Shown here: positions 34,805 through 44,107 of the stretch, piece after piece
Layout of the letters: each line of letters starts with the position of its first letter
How positions within the stretch are numbered: the stretch's first letter is position 1
NCBI GenBank assembly: GCA_031291415.1
Contig: JARLJB010000234.1
Span: 1-61,454, forward strand
Reading direction: 5' to 3'
DNA length: 61,454 nt
From: Telmatospirillum sp.
GTDB taxonomy: Bacteria; Pseudomonadota; Alphaproteobacteria; Rhodospirillales; Magnetospirillaceae
Translations under genes and position numbers: made by a program
The notes under the pieces: generated by a model
Told to the model about the DNA's origin: nothing
Seen by the model: only the letters and a program-made list of their open reading frames with translations
Database searches by the model: none

Positions 34805-36205
34805 ATGTCCGACAACACATTTGACATCATCGTCATTGGTGGTGGCCCCGGCGGTTATGTGGCGGCGATCCGCGCTGCGCAGCTTGGGATGAAGACTGCT
34901 GTGGTGGAACGTGAGCACCTGGGCGGCATCTGCCTCAACTGGGGGTGCATTCCGACCAAGGCGCTGCTGCGTTCGGCCGAGGTTTTCCGCAACATGAAGC
35001 ATGCCGAATCCTTTGGCCTGTCGGCGCAAGGGATCGGCTTCGACCTTTCGAAGGTTGTGGCCCGTTCGCGTGGCGTTGCCGCGCAACTGCAAGCCGGTGT
35101 CAAGCATCTGCTGAAGAAGAACAAGGTCACCGTCTTCGATGGCCAGGGCAGGCTCGAGGGCCAGGGTCGGGTCGCGGTTGCCAAGGACGGCAAACCGGTT
35201 GCCACGCTGTCGGCCAAGCATATCATTCTGGCGACGGGTGCACGGGCCCGCGCTCTGCCAGGTCTGGAACCCGACGGCAAGCTGGTGTGGACCTACAAGG
35301 AGGCAATGGTTCCCGATGCTATGCCGAAACGCCTCCTGGTCGTCGGATCGGGTGCCATCGGAATCGAGTTCGCCAGCTTCTACAATGCGTTGGGGGCCGA
35401 CGTGACGGTGGTCGAAGTGATGGACCGCGTCCTGCCGGTGGAAGACGCGGAGATATCGGCCTTTGCCCGCAAGTCCTTCGAAAAGCAGGGCATGAAGATT
35501 CGCACCAGCGCGGCCGTCAAGAGTCTGGTGAAGTCGGCCAATGAGGTCACGGTGACCGTCGAGGCGGCGGGCAAAAGCGAGACGATCGTCGTCGATCGGG
35601 TGATCCTGGCCGTCGGTATTCAGGGCAATGTCGAAAATCTCGGCCTGGAAAATACCAAGGCGGTGGTCGAAAAAACCCATGTGGTGATCAACGAATGGGC
35701 GGCGACCGCCGAGCCGGGCGTCTACGCCATAGGCGATCTCGCCGGACCGCCATGGCTGGCTCATAAGGCCAGTCACGAGGCGGTGATCTGCGTCGAGAAG
35801 ATCGCCGGGGTCAAGGACGTGCATCCATTGAACACGCGCAACATTCCCGGCTGCACCTATTGCCATCCGCAGGTGGCGAGCGTCGGCCTGACGGAAGCCA
35901 AGGCCAAGGAGCAGGGGTATCAGGTGAAGGTCGGGCGCTTCCCCTTCGTCGGCAACGGCAAGGCGATCGCGCTTGGCGAGACGGAAGGCATGGTCAAGAC
36001 CGTGTTCGATGCCAAGACCGGCGAGTTGCTGGGGGCCCACATGGTCGGCGCCGAGGTGACTGAACTGATCGAGGGCTACATGGTCGCCAGGACCTTGGAA
36101 ACGACCGAGGTCGAATTGATGCAGGCGGTGTTCCCGCATCCGACCTTGTCCGAGATGATGCACGAGGCGGTTCTCGACGCCTATGGCCACGCCATTCATA
36201 TCTAA
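34805..36205 (+). CDS. lpd: Dihydrolipoamide dehydrogenase (E3)
   Basis: 466 residues. ATG 34805 follows GAGGAGCAG. FAD motif IIVIGGGPGGYVAAIRAAQ, redox-active disulfide GGICLNWGCIPTK, NAD motif VVGSGAIGIEFASF, and the C-terminal His-Glu pair in FPHPTLSEMMHEA. It reoxidises dihydrolipoyl groups of the pyruvate dehydrogenase complex with NAD. Position after pdhC fits a dedicated E3. Confidence 0.96.
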   Translation: MSDNTFDIIVIGGGPGGYVAAIRAAQLGMKTAVVEREHLGGICLNWGCIPTKALLRSAEVFRNMKHAESFGLSAQGIGFDLSKVVARSRGVAAQLQAGVKHLLKKNKVTVFDGQGRLEGQGRVAVAKDGKPVATLSAKHIILATGARARALPGLEPDGKLVWTYKEAMVPDAMPKRLLVVGSGAIGIEFASFYNALGADVTVVEVMDRVLPVEDAEISAFARKSFEKQGMKIRTSAAVKSLVKSANEVTVTVEAAGKSETIVVDRVILAVGIQGNVENLGLENTKAVVEKTHVVINEWAATAEPGVYAIGDLAGPPWLAHKASHEAVICVEKIAGVKDVHPLNTRNIPGCTYCHPQVASVGLTEAKAKEQGYQVKVGRFPFVGNGKAIALGETEGMVKTVFDAKTGELLGAHMVGAEVTELIEGYMVARTLETTEVELMQAVFPHPTLSEMMHEAVLDAYGHAIHI

Positions 36206-36246
36206 AATCCGGCTTTAGGCGTTCCGCGGAAATGAATGGCTCACCT

Positions 36247-36310
36247 CGTCATTCCCGCGAAAGCGGGGATCCATACCGCCGGCTGGATTCCCGCTTTCGC
36301 GGGAATGACG
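36247..36310. repeat. 27-bp palindromic repeat between lpd and lipA
   Basis: CGTCATTCCCGCGAAAGCGG and the next seven bases (36247-36273) pair with 36284-36310, one mismatch, ten-base loop. The CATTCCCGCGAAAGCGGG core is a type of dispersed extragenic palindrome found in many proteobacteria. Confidence 0.75.
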
Positions 36311-36422
36311 AAAGAGGTGTGGTTATTATTGCGCGGTTCCTTAGTCTTTTTTTGAAGAGGAGGAACCGGCCGGCGACAAGGATCTCCTTGACCTTGTCGC
36401 CGGCCTGTTCAATATCGAGGTC

Positions 36423-37364
36423 ATGAACGAAGTTCGTCCCGTCCGTCATCCGGAAAAGATCAATCGCCCCGACAATCCGTCGCCGCGCAAGCCCGAGTGG
36501 ATTCGCGTCAAGGCGCCGACTTCGGTGGAAGCCGCCGAGGTCCGCCAGTTGATGCGTGACAAGAACCTGCATACGGTTTGCGAAGAAGCCGCATGTCCGA
36601 ATATCGGCGAGTGCTGGAAACATCGGCACGCCAGCTTCATGATTTTGGGCGACACCTGTACCCGGGCCTGCGCCTTCTGCAATGTGAAGACCGGCAAGCC
36701 GGGCGCCGTCGATCTGACGGAGCCAGAGAATCTGGCGCAGTCGGTCAAGGCGATGGGGCTTAAGCATGTGGTGATTACTTCGGTCGACCGCGATGATCTC
36801 GATGACGGCGGTGCTTTTCAGTTTGTCGCCTGCATCGAGCGGATTCGCGCCGTTTCGCCGGAGACCACGATAGAAATTCTGACGCCCGACTTTCGGGACA
36901 AGGCCGGCGCCATCGACCGGGTCGCCGCCGCCCGGCCGGATGTCTTCAATCACAATCTGGAGACGGCGCCGCGCCTCTACCCGACCGTTCGGCCGGGCGC
37001 GCGCTATTTCTCATCGCTCCGGCTGCTGCAACGGGTCAAGGAGGTCGTTCCCGACATCTTTACCAAGTCGGGGATCATGGTCGGCCTCGGCGAGGAGCGG
37101 ATCGAAGTGCTGCAGGTGATGGATGACCTGCGCTCGGCCGGTGTCGATTTTCTTACCATCGGCCAGTATTTGCAGCCGACACCCAAGCATGCCGCCGTGC
37201 AGCGCTTCGTCACCCCTGACGAGTTCGAAGAATATAAGACGCTGGCCCGGGCGAAGGGCTTTCTGATGGTTTCGGCATCGCCGTTGACCCGGTCGTCACA
37301 CCATGCGGATCGTGATTTCCAGGAGTTGCGGGACGCGCGCGCCCGACAACTCGGCCGACCCTGA
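36423..37364 (+). CDS. lipA: Lipoyl synthase
   Basis: 313 residues, radical SAM enzyme inserting two sulfurs into octanoyl groups on lipoyl domains. The N-terminal auxiliary cluster [12 protein letters not shown] and the radical [13 protein letters not shown] motif are both present, and the conserved ending with RSSHHAD carries the Ser ligand of the auxiliary cluster. It serves the three lipoyl-dependent proteins just upstream. Confidence 0.96.
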   Translation: MNEVRPVRHPEKINRPDNPSPRKPEWIRVKAPTSVEAAEVRQLMRDKNLHTVCEEAACPNIGECWKHRHASFMILGDTCTRACAFCNVKTGKPGAVDLTEPENLAQSVKAMGLKHVVITSVDRDDLDDGGAFQFVACIERIRAVSPETTIEILTPDFRDKAGAIDRVAAARPDVFNHNLETAPRLYPTVRPGARYFSSLRLLQRVKEVVPDIFTKSGIMVGLGEERIEVLQVMDDLRSAGVDFLTIGQYLQPTPKHAAVQRFVTPDEFEEYKTLARAKGFLMVSASPLTRSSHHADRDFQELRDARARQLGRP

Positions 37365-37366
37365 TC

Positions 37367-37831
37367 ATGCCGACCCATGCCGAGAAGCGGCATCTGCCCT
37401 ATACGCCGGAGCAGCTTTTCGACCTGGTCATCGACATTGAGCGGTATCCTGAGTTTCTGCCCTGGTGCGTCGCCGCGCGAATCCGGCGCCGCGACGGGGC
37501 CGTGTTGTTTGCCGATCTGATGATCGGCTTCAAGATGGTGCGCGAACGGTTCACCTCGAAAGTGACCTTGGGCAACCACCGGATCGATGTCGTCTACACT
37601 GATGGTCCGTTCAAATATCTGAAGAACTACTGGATTTTCGAACGGGCCGATGACGGCGGCACCAATATCGATTTCTTCGTCGATTTCGAATTTCATTCCA
37701 AAGTGCTGAGTACGCTGATTGGCGCTTTTTTCAGCGAGGCGGTCCGCGTGATGGTTGCGTCGTTCGAACGGCGCGCCAGGGAATTGTATAGTCCCGCCGT
37801 TCCCCATCTCGTGGGCCTGTCGGGGCATTGA
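37367..37831 (+). CDS. SRPBCC (COQ10/RatA-type) protein
   Basis: 154 residues, starting two bases after the lipA stop, so probably cotranscribed. The polyketide-cyclase/START-like fold is shown by LFDLVIDIERYPEFLPWCV near the N-terminus, FTSKVTLG, and the C-terminal helix with FFSEAVRVMVASFERRA. In alphaproteobacteria this family is linked to coenzyme Q (COQ10-like); in gammaproteobacteria the relative RatA was described as affecting ribosomes. COQ10-like is favoured. Confidence 0.87.
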   Translation: MPTHAEKRHLPYTPEQLFDLVIDIERYPEFLPWCVAARIRRRDGAVLFADLMIGFKMVRERFTSKVTLGNHRIDVVYTDGPFKYLKNYWIFERADDGGTNIDFFVDFEFHSKVLSTLIGAFFSEAVRVMVASFERRARELYSPAVPHLVGLSGH

Positions 37832-37933
37832 CTGCGGCGCCGTCCTGTCATCAAAGCAAGCATGCAATCTTGCCATATTTTGGGCATTGTTCGGCGCCAC
37901 TTATCACATCGATCTTGACCCGGGGATGCCGCC

Positions 37934-38530
37934 ATGTTCCGTCCGCAGGTGCCGACCTTGCTGGCCTTGCCGCTTTGTTTGCTTGCCGGTTCGGCCGAAA
38001 GTCACCCGCATGTCTGGGTCGACTATGACCTGACCGCCCTGTTCGAGCAGGGGCGCATCGTCGCTTTGCGTCAGGATTGGAGTTTCGACGAGGATTTCAG
38101 TGCGTCGGTGCTGACCGATGTCGTAAAGCACCGCAGCAAAGGACCGCTTTTGCCGGGCGAGGTCGCCAAACTGGAAAGGTCGGCGTTTTCCAATCTCAAG
38201 AACTACGGCTATTTCAACCATGTTTGGGCCGGCGACAAGCCGGTCGCCCTCGACAAGGATGTCAAGGATTTCGAAGCCCGGCTGGATGGCGATCGCCTGG
38301 CCTATCGCTTCACTGTGGTCCTGTCTCAACCGGTTGATCCACGTGCCGGAGCGATACGAATCGGCATCTGGGACGACACCTATTACGTCGATGTCGGCCC
38401 CGCCAAGGGACACGCTCCGCGTCTCGAGGGGGCGGGCGCCGAAGGCTGCAAGGCCAGTATCGGCGAAGATAAGAAGCATCCGATCTATTTCGGCTCGGTC
38501 TTTCCTCCATCCGTGCAAATTTCCTGCTGA
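37934..38530 (+). CDS. DUF1007 periplasmic protein
   Basis: 198 residues. A signal peptide (LLALPLCLLAGSAES) is followed by the family start HPHVWVDYDLTALFEQG; the His residues at the mature N-terminus are a plausible metal site. DUF1007 proteins usually precede a NicO/RcnA-like transporter, as here, where the next ATG is eight bases after the stop. Probably a periplasmic partner in Ni/Co or other divalent metal handling. Confidence 0.87.
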   Translation: MFRPQVPTLLALPLCLLAGSAESHPHVWVDYDLTALFEQGRIVALRQDWSFDEDFSASVLTDVVKHRSKGPLLPGEVAKLERSAFSNLKNYGYFNHVWAGDKPVALDKDVKDFEARLDGDRLAYRFTVVLSQPVDPRAGAIRIGIWDDTYYVDVGPAKGHAPRLEGAGAEGCKASIGEDKKHPIYFGSVFPPSVQISC

Positions 38531-38537
38531 GGCATTC

Positions 38538-39587
38538 ATGTCCCGTCGTCTGCCGGTCTTCCTGGTTCTGTCGCTTCTTTTTCTTGGCGTTCCAGCTCGG
38601 GCTGCGGACTATTTTGGTCGTCCCGATGAAACCAGGACGGTAGAGCCGCCGGCGCACCAGACCGTCCAGTCGCTTCCTCTCGTGCCATCATCATCGGTCG
38701 GCATTCTTCCCGCGCCGTTGCGAAGCATTTTGGGGGGGCTGGTGGTCATGCAGTCCCGCCTCAATGCCGAATTGCGCAGCCAATTGCGGGCCGCTCGCGA
38801 CGATCAATCGGTGCGTCCGGCCGTGGCCATTGTGTTGTTCTCGTTTCTTTACGGGGTGTTCCACGCGATTGGACCGGGCCACGGCAAACTGGTTGTCGGC
38901 AGCTATTTTCTGACCCGGCGAGCCCGCCTCGCGCAGGGACTGTCCATGAGCCTGTCGGCCGCCCTGATCCAGGCTTGTTCGGCGATTCTGCTGGTTGGTC
39001 TATTGTCTGCGCTGTTCGACATCGGTACCCGGGCCATCCTGGACCAGGCGGCTTGGCTGGAAGGCGTCAGCTACGCTGCCATCGTTCTGCTCGGTCTGTG
39101 GATGGGCTGGGGGGTGGTCAGCGGCCGGGTCTGCTGCGATCATGACCATCATGAGCATCATGACCACGACGGGCCGCATGGTCCGCACTGCGGCTGCGGC
39201 CATGAGGTTGATCATCTTGAGATCGAGGCGCCGTCGTCATCGCGCACCGAGTGGTGGCATGTCCTTTCCACCGGTGCGGCCGTGGGCGTGCGTCCCTGTT
39301 CGGGCGCTATCCTGGTTCTGCTGTTCACCTTGGCCAACAACATCTTCGTCGTGGGGGTGATTGCCACCTTCGCCATGGCTCTGGGCGTGGCGATCACCGT
39401 GTCGGCGGTGAGCCTGGGGACCCTTGGACTCAATCGCTGGCTCTCGCGCCTGGGGACGGGAAATCAGCATATGGCGGCGCTGGCCCGCAAAACCGCCGCC
39501 CTCGGCGGTGCCTTCCTGATTGTCGCCTTCGGGCTTCTACAGTTGTTGGGCATATGGACCGGCGCTATCACGCCGATGGCCGGATAG
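38538..39587 (+). CDS. NicO/RcnA-family nickel/cobalt transporter
   Basis: 349 residues. ATG 38538 follows TGAGG. Signal-like N-terminus, about six membrane helices, the motif FHAIGPGHGKLVVGSYFL in the first conserved helix pair, a cytoplasmic or periplasmic His-rich loop (HDHHEHHDHDGPHGPHCG near residue 205) suited to metal binding, and VGVRPCSGAILVLLF in the second conserved block. Efflux (RcnA) and uptake (NicO) members cannot be told apart by sequence here. Confidence 0.88.
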   Translation: MSRRLPVFLVLSLLFLGVPARAADYFGRPDETRTVEPPAHQTVQSLPLVPSSSVGILPAPLRSILGGLVVMQSRLNAELRSQLRAARDDQSVRPAVAIVLFSFLYGVFHAIGPGHGKLVVGSYFLTRRARLAQGLSMSLSAALIQACSAILLVGLLSALFDIGTRAILDQAAWLEGVSYAAIVLLGLWMGWGVVSGRVCCDHDHHEHHDHDGPHGPHCGCGHEVDHLEIEAPSSSRTEWWHVLSTGAAVGVRPCSGAILVLLFTLANNIFVVGVIATFAMALGVAITVSAVSLGTLGLNRWLSRLGTGNQHMAALARKTAALGGAFLIVAFGLLQLLGIWTGAITPMAG

Positions 39588-39620
39588 AGCGCGCCTCTCT
39601 CTCAATAAAGTAGAGCGCGA

Positions 39621-40118
39621 TCAGGTGCGGATTCGGCTCATCAGCAGATCCATGGCGGCCAGGGCAGCGGCATGGCGGACCTCGTCGCGGTCGCCCTTCA
39701 GCAGCAGACGCTGGTGCAGGGTCACCCGGTTCCGGTGGGCGGCGGCGATATGGACGAGGCCGACGGGCTTGTCAGGCGATCCGCCGGTGGGACCGGCGAT
39801 GCCGGTGATGGCGACGCTGGCCGTCGCCGCCGACCGATCGAGGGCTCCTTCGGCCATGGCGCGGGCGACGTCTTCGCTTACCACGCCGAACCGTTCGATC
39901 AAGGAAGCATCGACGCCCAGGAGATCAATTTTCGCCTGGTTGGAATAGGTAATGAACCCGCGGTCGATCCAGGCGGAGCTGCCAGGGATGGCAGTCAGCG
40001 ACGCGCCCACCAGTCCGCCGGTACAGGACTCGGCGACGGTCAGCGACGTCGTGGTCGCCGCGCAAAGGTCAAGGACTTGCAGCGCCTTGGCGGTGAGGTC
40101 AATAGAAAGGCATTGCAT
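39621..40118 (-). CDS. pncC: Nicotinamide-nucleotide amidohydrolase (PncC / CinA C-terminal domain)
   Basis: 165 residues, a stand-alone CinA C-terminal domain deamidating NMN to nicotinate mononucleotide in pyridine salvage. Signature TVAESCTGGLVGASLTAIPG with catalytic Ser, and AITGIAGPTGGSPDKPVGLV. ATG 40118 overlaps the pgpA stop, so the two are coupled. It converges on the NicO gene with a 33-base spacer. Confidence 0.92.
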   Translation of the reverse strand: MQCLSIDLTAKALQVLDLCAATTTSLTVAESCTGGLVGASLTAIPGSSAWIDRGFITYSNQAKIDLLGVDASLIERFGVVSEDVARAMAEGALDRSAATASVAITGIAGPTGGSPDKPVGLVHIAAAHRNRVTLHQRLLLKGDRDEVRHAAALAAMDLLMSRIRT

Positions 40119-40600
40119 CAGGCTCTCCAGACGAGGGACAGGGCGAGCAGAACGACAATCCCGTAAATGCCGGCCAAAACGTCGTCAAGCATGACACCAA
40201 GGCCGCCCTTGATCTGCCGGTCGGCCCAGCTTACCGGCCAGGGTTTGGCGATATCGAAAAGACGGAACAGCACGAAACCGAGCAGATAATGCCATGGTTC
40301 CAGCGGGACGGGCAGCAGCACCAGCCACTGGCCGACAACTTCATCGATGACGATCAGGCCTGGATCTTCGACGCCCATGTCCGTAACCACGCGATCGGCG
40401 GCCCACCACCCGACCAGGAAGACGACGATCGCGGCGGCGCTCAGGGCTTGCCAGCCACCGATAGCCATAATGACCCAGGCGAAGGGCAGGGCAGCCAGCG
40501 AGCCCCATGTGCCGGGCGCTTTGGGCAGCAGCCCTGCACCGAACCATGTGGCCAGCAGTGCTGCGGGATCCTTGAGGGAAACAGGAGAAGGCGTACTCAT
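40118..40600 (-). CDS. pgpA: Phosphatidylglycerophosphatase A
   Basis: 160 residues, membrane enzyme dephosphorylating phosphatidylglycerol-phosphate. Seen: LPKAPGTWGSLAALPF near residue 25, the metal-binding VIDEVVGQWL, and FRLFDIAKPWPV, all family hallmarks, with about four membrane segments. ATG 40600 overlaps the stop of the GntR gene upstream, so this housekeeping gene is transcribed behind a sugar-acid regulator, an odd coupling. Confidence 0.93.
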   Translation of the reverse strand: MSTPSPVSLKDPAALLATWFGAGLLPKAPGTWGSLAALPFAWVIMAIGGWQALSAAAIVVFLVGWWAADRVVTDMGVEDPGLIVIDEVVGQWLVLLPVPLEPWHYLLGFVLFRLFDIAKPWPVSWADRQIKGGLGVMLDDVLAGIYGIVVLLALSLVWRA

Positions 40601-41316
40601 GTCGCGGCACCGGGGGCGGTACGCCGACGGCGGGGCGGGAGAGCGTTGGTCGCTTCGGTCAGGCCGAGTTTTTCAACGGTGGTGAAGACTTCTCGCAAAT
40701 GCCGGCGCAACGCGGCTTTCGCCTTGACGCCGTCGCCGGCGATAAGGTTGTCGGCTATTTCCTTGTGCTGTTCCAGCAGTTTGCCGTTTCGTCCAGGTTC
40801 CTGAACACTGAGATATCGGACCCGGTCGAATTGCGTTTTCGTCTGCGAGATGACGTTCCAGACTTTCGGGTTGCCGCCGAATTCGGCGATCATCGCGTGG
40901 AATTTGTTGTCGAGGCTGTAAAACTCTTCGGCATCGCCGTCTTCCACGGCCTTCGCCTGGGCTTCCATGCTGTCTTGGATGCGGCGGATGGCATCGGCGT
41001 CCATGCGGCGGGCGGCATCGGAAATCAAAGCGCATTCGAGATGCTCGCGGATATACTGCCCAACCGCGACGGCCTCCAGGGAGATCGGGGCGACGAACGA
41101 GCCGAATTGCGGATAGATCTTCACCAGCCCTTCTTCCGCCAACTTGATCAAGGCTTCCCGAACGGGCGTTCGGCTGACCTGCAGGCGATCGCACAGGTCA
41201 AGTTCCGACAACGGCGCATTGGGAGGAAGGACGCCACGAACGATATCCTCCCGCAAGGTGGTGAATACTTGGCTGGCGAGGCGGGAATTACGTCGGTCTC
41301 TATCGATTGCACTCAT
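40597..41316 (-). CDS. GntR/FCD-family regulator, UxuR/ExuR-like
   Basis: 239 residues from ATG 41316 (weak ribosome site; an upstream in-frame extension looks non-coding). GntR winged helix with LCDRLQVSRTPVREALIKLA, then an FCD domain with metal-ligand segments (LDNKFHAMIAEFGGN, LLEQHKEIADNLIAG). Next to uxuA, a hexuronate-type transporter and uxuB, it probably controls hexuronate catabolism and senses fructuronate or mannonate. The C-terminus ends in an Arg-rich tail. Confidence 0.85.
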   Translation of the reverse strand: MSAIDRDRRNSRLASQVFTTLREDIVRGVLPPNAPLSELDLCDRLQVSRTPVREALIKLAEEGLVKIYPQFGSFVAPISLEAVAVGQYIREHLECALISDAARRMDADAIRRIQDSMEAQAKAVEDGDAEEFYSLDNKFHAMIAEFGGNPKVWNVISQTKTQFDRVRYLSVQEPGRNGKLLEQHKEIADNLIAGDGVKAKAALRRHLREVFTTVEKLGLTEATNALPPRRRRTAPGAAT

Positions 41317-41406
41317 CTCGGAACAGTTCGAAACCAAATTGAATCTCCACCTATCCCTATCACAAGAGTGATGAAACCGCACAACAATTGCCGAATACGG
41401 ACGTCT

Positions 41407-41443
41407 CAAGAGCGTGATGGGTTAAATTCTCATCACGCTCTTG
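41407..41443. repeat. Perfect 13-bp inverted repeat between uxuA and its regulator
   Basis: CAAGAGCGTGATG (41407-41419) and CATCACGCTCTTG (41431-41443), loop 11. It lies 31 bases past the uxuA stop and upstream of the GntR gene, both on the minus strand. Without a T-run on the minus strand it is either a weak terminator or a regulator site. Confidence 0.55.
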
Positions 41444-41473
41444 GATAAAGTAACGTTCCTCGCCGGGCGTGCC

Positions 41474-42664
41474 CTAGCTGATGCGACCGGACCGGAAGGC
41501 GTCCACCGTTTCCATGACGCCCCGCAGTTCGGCCAATCCCTTGAGGCGTCCGACGAAGGAATAACCGGGGTTCATCTTCTTGTCGATGTCATCGCCCAGA
41601 AGATGTCCATGGTCGGGCCGCATGGGGATTTGGGCGTCGGCGCGTCCTTCCTTGGCTCGCCTCGTTTCCTCAGCCATGACGGCGGCCGCGACGCCGATCA
41701 GGTCGGTGTCGCCGTTCAGATGTTCGGCTTCGTAGAACGATCCATCGGCGTCGTGGTGCGTATTGCGCAGGTGGACGAAATGAATGCGCTGTGCGAACTC
41801 CTTGGCCATCGCCACCAGATCGTTTTTCGGATTGGATCCAAAGGACCCTGTACACAAGGTCAAGCCACAGGCTGTCTCGGGCACGCCGGCGAACATGGCG
41901 CGGACGTCCTCGGCATTGGACATGACGCGCGGCAGGCCGAAGATCGGGAAGGACGGATCGTCCGGATGGATGCAAAGACGCGCTCCTTCCTCCTCGGCCA
42001 CCGGTGTGATCTCGCGCAGGAATTCGATGAGATTGGCACGCAGATCTTCCGTCTTTATTTCTTGATATAGTTCAAGCATTTGCTTGAAGCTGCTACGGTT
42101 ATAGGCGAAGTCGCGGGCTGGCAGCCAGTCGATCAGAACCCGTTCCAGTTCGGCAATCTGCTCCTGGCTCATGGCCTTGTAGCGCTCTTCGGCCTGGCGT
42201 ACCCGCTCGGGCGGATAGTCCTTTTCGGCGCCCTTGCGCTTAAGGACGCAAAGGTCGTATGCCGCGAAGTCGATACTGTCGTAGCGGAGCGCATAGCCGC
42301 CGGTCGGCAACCGGTACATCAGGTTGGTCCGGCTCCAGTCGGTGATGACCATGAAGTTGTAGCAGATCACCTTGACGCCGGCCCGCGCCACATTGCGGAT
42401 CGACTGCTTGTAGTTGTCGATCTTCTCGCGGAAATTGCCGGTGCGTGTCTTGATTTCCTCTCCGACCCCGATGCTTTCCACGACCGACCAGACGAGACCT
42501 GCATCGGCGACCTGCTTGCGTCGCTTGAGGATTTCGTCGGTCGTCCAGACGGTTCCCTGGTTCATGTGGTGGAGGGCCGTGACGATTCCCGTCGCGCCCG
42601 CTTGTCTCGCGTTTTCAAGGGTCACCGGATCATCGGGACCGAACCAACGCCATGTCTGTTCCAT
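41474..42664 (-). CDS. uxuA: D-mannonate dehydratase
   Basis: 396 residues, Fe2+/Mn2+-dependent enzyme making 2-keto-3-deoxygluconate from mannonate. Begins MEQTWRWFGPDDPV, carries ICYNFMVITDWSRT, the metal-ligand segments CIHPDDPSFPIFGLPR and FVHLRNT, and RPDHGHLLGDD near the C-terminus, all UxuA hallmarks. Full length. In one minus-strand block with the MHS transporter and uxuB. Confidence 0.95.
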   Translation of the reverse strand: MEQTWRWFGPDDPVTLENARQAGATGIVTALHHMNQGTVWTTDEILKRRKQVADAGLVWSVVESIGVGEEIKTRTGNFREKIDNYKQSIRNVARAGVKVICYNFMVITDWSRTNLMYRLPTGGYALRYDSIDFAAYDLCVLKRKGAEKDYPPERVRQAEERYKAMSQEQIAELERVLIDWLPARDFAYNRSSFKQMLELYQEIKTEDLRANLIEFLREITPVAEEEGARLCIHPDDPSFPIFGLPRVMSNAEDVRAMFAGVPETACGLTLCTGSFGSNPKNDLVAMAKEFAQRIHFVHLRNTHHDADGSFYEAEHLNGDTDLIGVAAAVMAEETRRAKEGRADAQIPMRPDHGHLLGDDIDKKMNPGYSFVGRLKGLAELRGVMETVDAFRSGRIS

Positions 42665-42732
42665 TGTTTTCTTCCTAACGTTTGGAAAAAGGGATGAGAT
42701 CGCGGGCCTTCGCTTGCGTGGCCCACCTGTTC

Positions 42733-44073
42733 TTATTCACCAGCCGCTTCGGCCATGACGTCGGCCGGTTGGGTTTTAAGGACGGCCGTCTCACGCATAA
42801 TGAAGACACTGACGGCGGTTACCGCGGCGGTGAAGGCCACGTAACCGGCCAGCAGCCAGGGCGTGCCGTCGCCGACCTTGAGCAACCAACCAGCTCCGAA
42901 GCCGCCGATCGTGCCGATCAACGCGCCGAATTGCTGAACGATGGCGACGCCAGTAGCCCGGACAGAGACTGGGAAAAGTTCGGCGAAAAACGCCGCCTGC
43001 GGGGCGTACATGGCGCTATGCCCGACGGCCAAAGCGCCGATCAGGCCAAGCCAGATCAAGCCTTGCTGGTCGTAGTAGACCAGGCCGAACATCGGGAATG
43101 CCAACAGGAGGGTGATGACGGCGCCCAGAATATAGACTTTGCGCCGGCCGATCCGATCCGAGAGAGCGCCGAACAGCGGCAATGTGACCAGTTCGACGAG
43201 GATTGCGACGAGAATTGACGCGGTCATCACCGACTTCGGGATGCCGCGGCTGACCGCATAGGCCGAAATCATCACGGCATAGACCGAGAATATGGTGCTT
43301 TCCGATAGTTTCGCGCCCCAACCGAGAAGGACGTCCCGGGTGTGTTTTTTCAGCATGGTGGTCATCGGCACGTGAACGCGTTTTTCCCGGTGCGCCGCCG
43401 CGAACAGCGGCGATTCGCTTAAATGCAGACGAATGTAAAGACCGATGCCGATCAGAAGAATGCTGAGCAGGAAGGGAATTCTCCACCCCCATTCGATAAA
43501 GGACTCGTCGCTGATCGTCACCGTCAAAAGAGCGAACAAGGCCAGCGGCAGCACGAATCCGGCCGGCGCCCCGATTTGCACCAGAGAGCCGTAGAAACCG
43601 CGCTGCTCGGCGGGAGCATGTTCGCAGGTGATGAGGATGGCGTTGCCCTGTTCGCCGCCGATGCCGAAGCCGTGCAGCATGCGGATGCAGATGAGAATGA
43701 TCGGTGCGGTAATGCCGATCGTCCCATAGGTCGGCATCAGGCCAATGACGAAGGTCGCGATACCGACGATCAACAGGGTCGTCACCAGTGCTTTCTTGCG
43801 ACCGAAGCGATCGCCGATGTAACCGAAAACCAAGCCGCCGATCGGCCGGGCGATGAAGCCGGCCGCATAGGTTCCAAGGGCTACCAGCGACCCGACCAGC
43901 GGATCGAACTGGGGGAAGAACAGTTTATTGAAGACCAGTGCGGCGGCCGTTGCATAGATGAAAAAGTCATACCATTCGACAGTACTTCCGATGCAGGACG
44001 CCAAGGCCACGCGACGAATCATCGCCGGTGACGAAGCATTCGGGACACCATTGTCCTCTGTGCCTGACGACAT
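42733..44073 (-). CDS. MHS-family major facilitator transporter
   Basis: 446 residues from ATG 44073 (GGGAGAGG upstream). Twelve hydrophobic segments; metabolite:H+ symporter hallmarks STVEWYDFFIYATAAALVF in helix 1, RPIGGLVFGYIGDRFGRKKA after helix 2, and GALSDRIGRRKVYILGA in the second half. Relatives carry shikimate, proline/betaine or dicarboxylates. Between uxuA and uxuB it is the likely importer of a hexuronate or aldonate. Confidence 0.87.
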   Translation of the reverse strand: MSSGTEDNGVPNASSPAMIRRVALASCIGSTVEWYDFFIYATAAALVFNKLFFPQFDPLVGSLVALGTYAAGFIARPIGGLVFGYIGDRFGRKKALVTTLLIVGIATFVIGLMPTYGTIGITAPIILICIRMLHGFGIGGEQGNAILITCEHAPAEQRGFYGSLVQIGAPAGFVLPLALFALLTVTISDESFIEWGWRIPFLLSILLIGIGLYIRLHLSESPLFAAAHREKRVHVPMTTMLKKHTRDVLLGWGAKLSESTIFSVYAVMISAYAVSRGIPKSVMTASILVAILVELVTLPLFGALSDRIGRRKVYILGAVITLLLAFPMFGLVYYDQQGLIWLGLIGALAVGHSAMYAPQAAFFAELFPVSVRATGVAIVQQFGALIGTIGGFGAGWLLKVGDGTPWLLAGYVAFTAAVTAVSVFIMRETAVLKTQPADVMAEAAGE

Positions 44074-44107
44074 GTTTCCTCTCCCTAACAATTATTTTTT
44101 CCGGCAC

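Noticed and set aside
39160-39215. His-rich stretch as a separate metal-binding peptide
   Set aside because: It is in frame as a loop of the NicO-family transporter, where such loops are usual.
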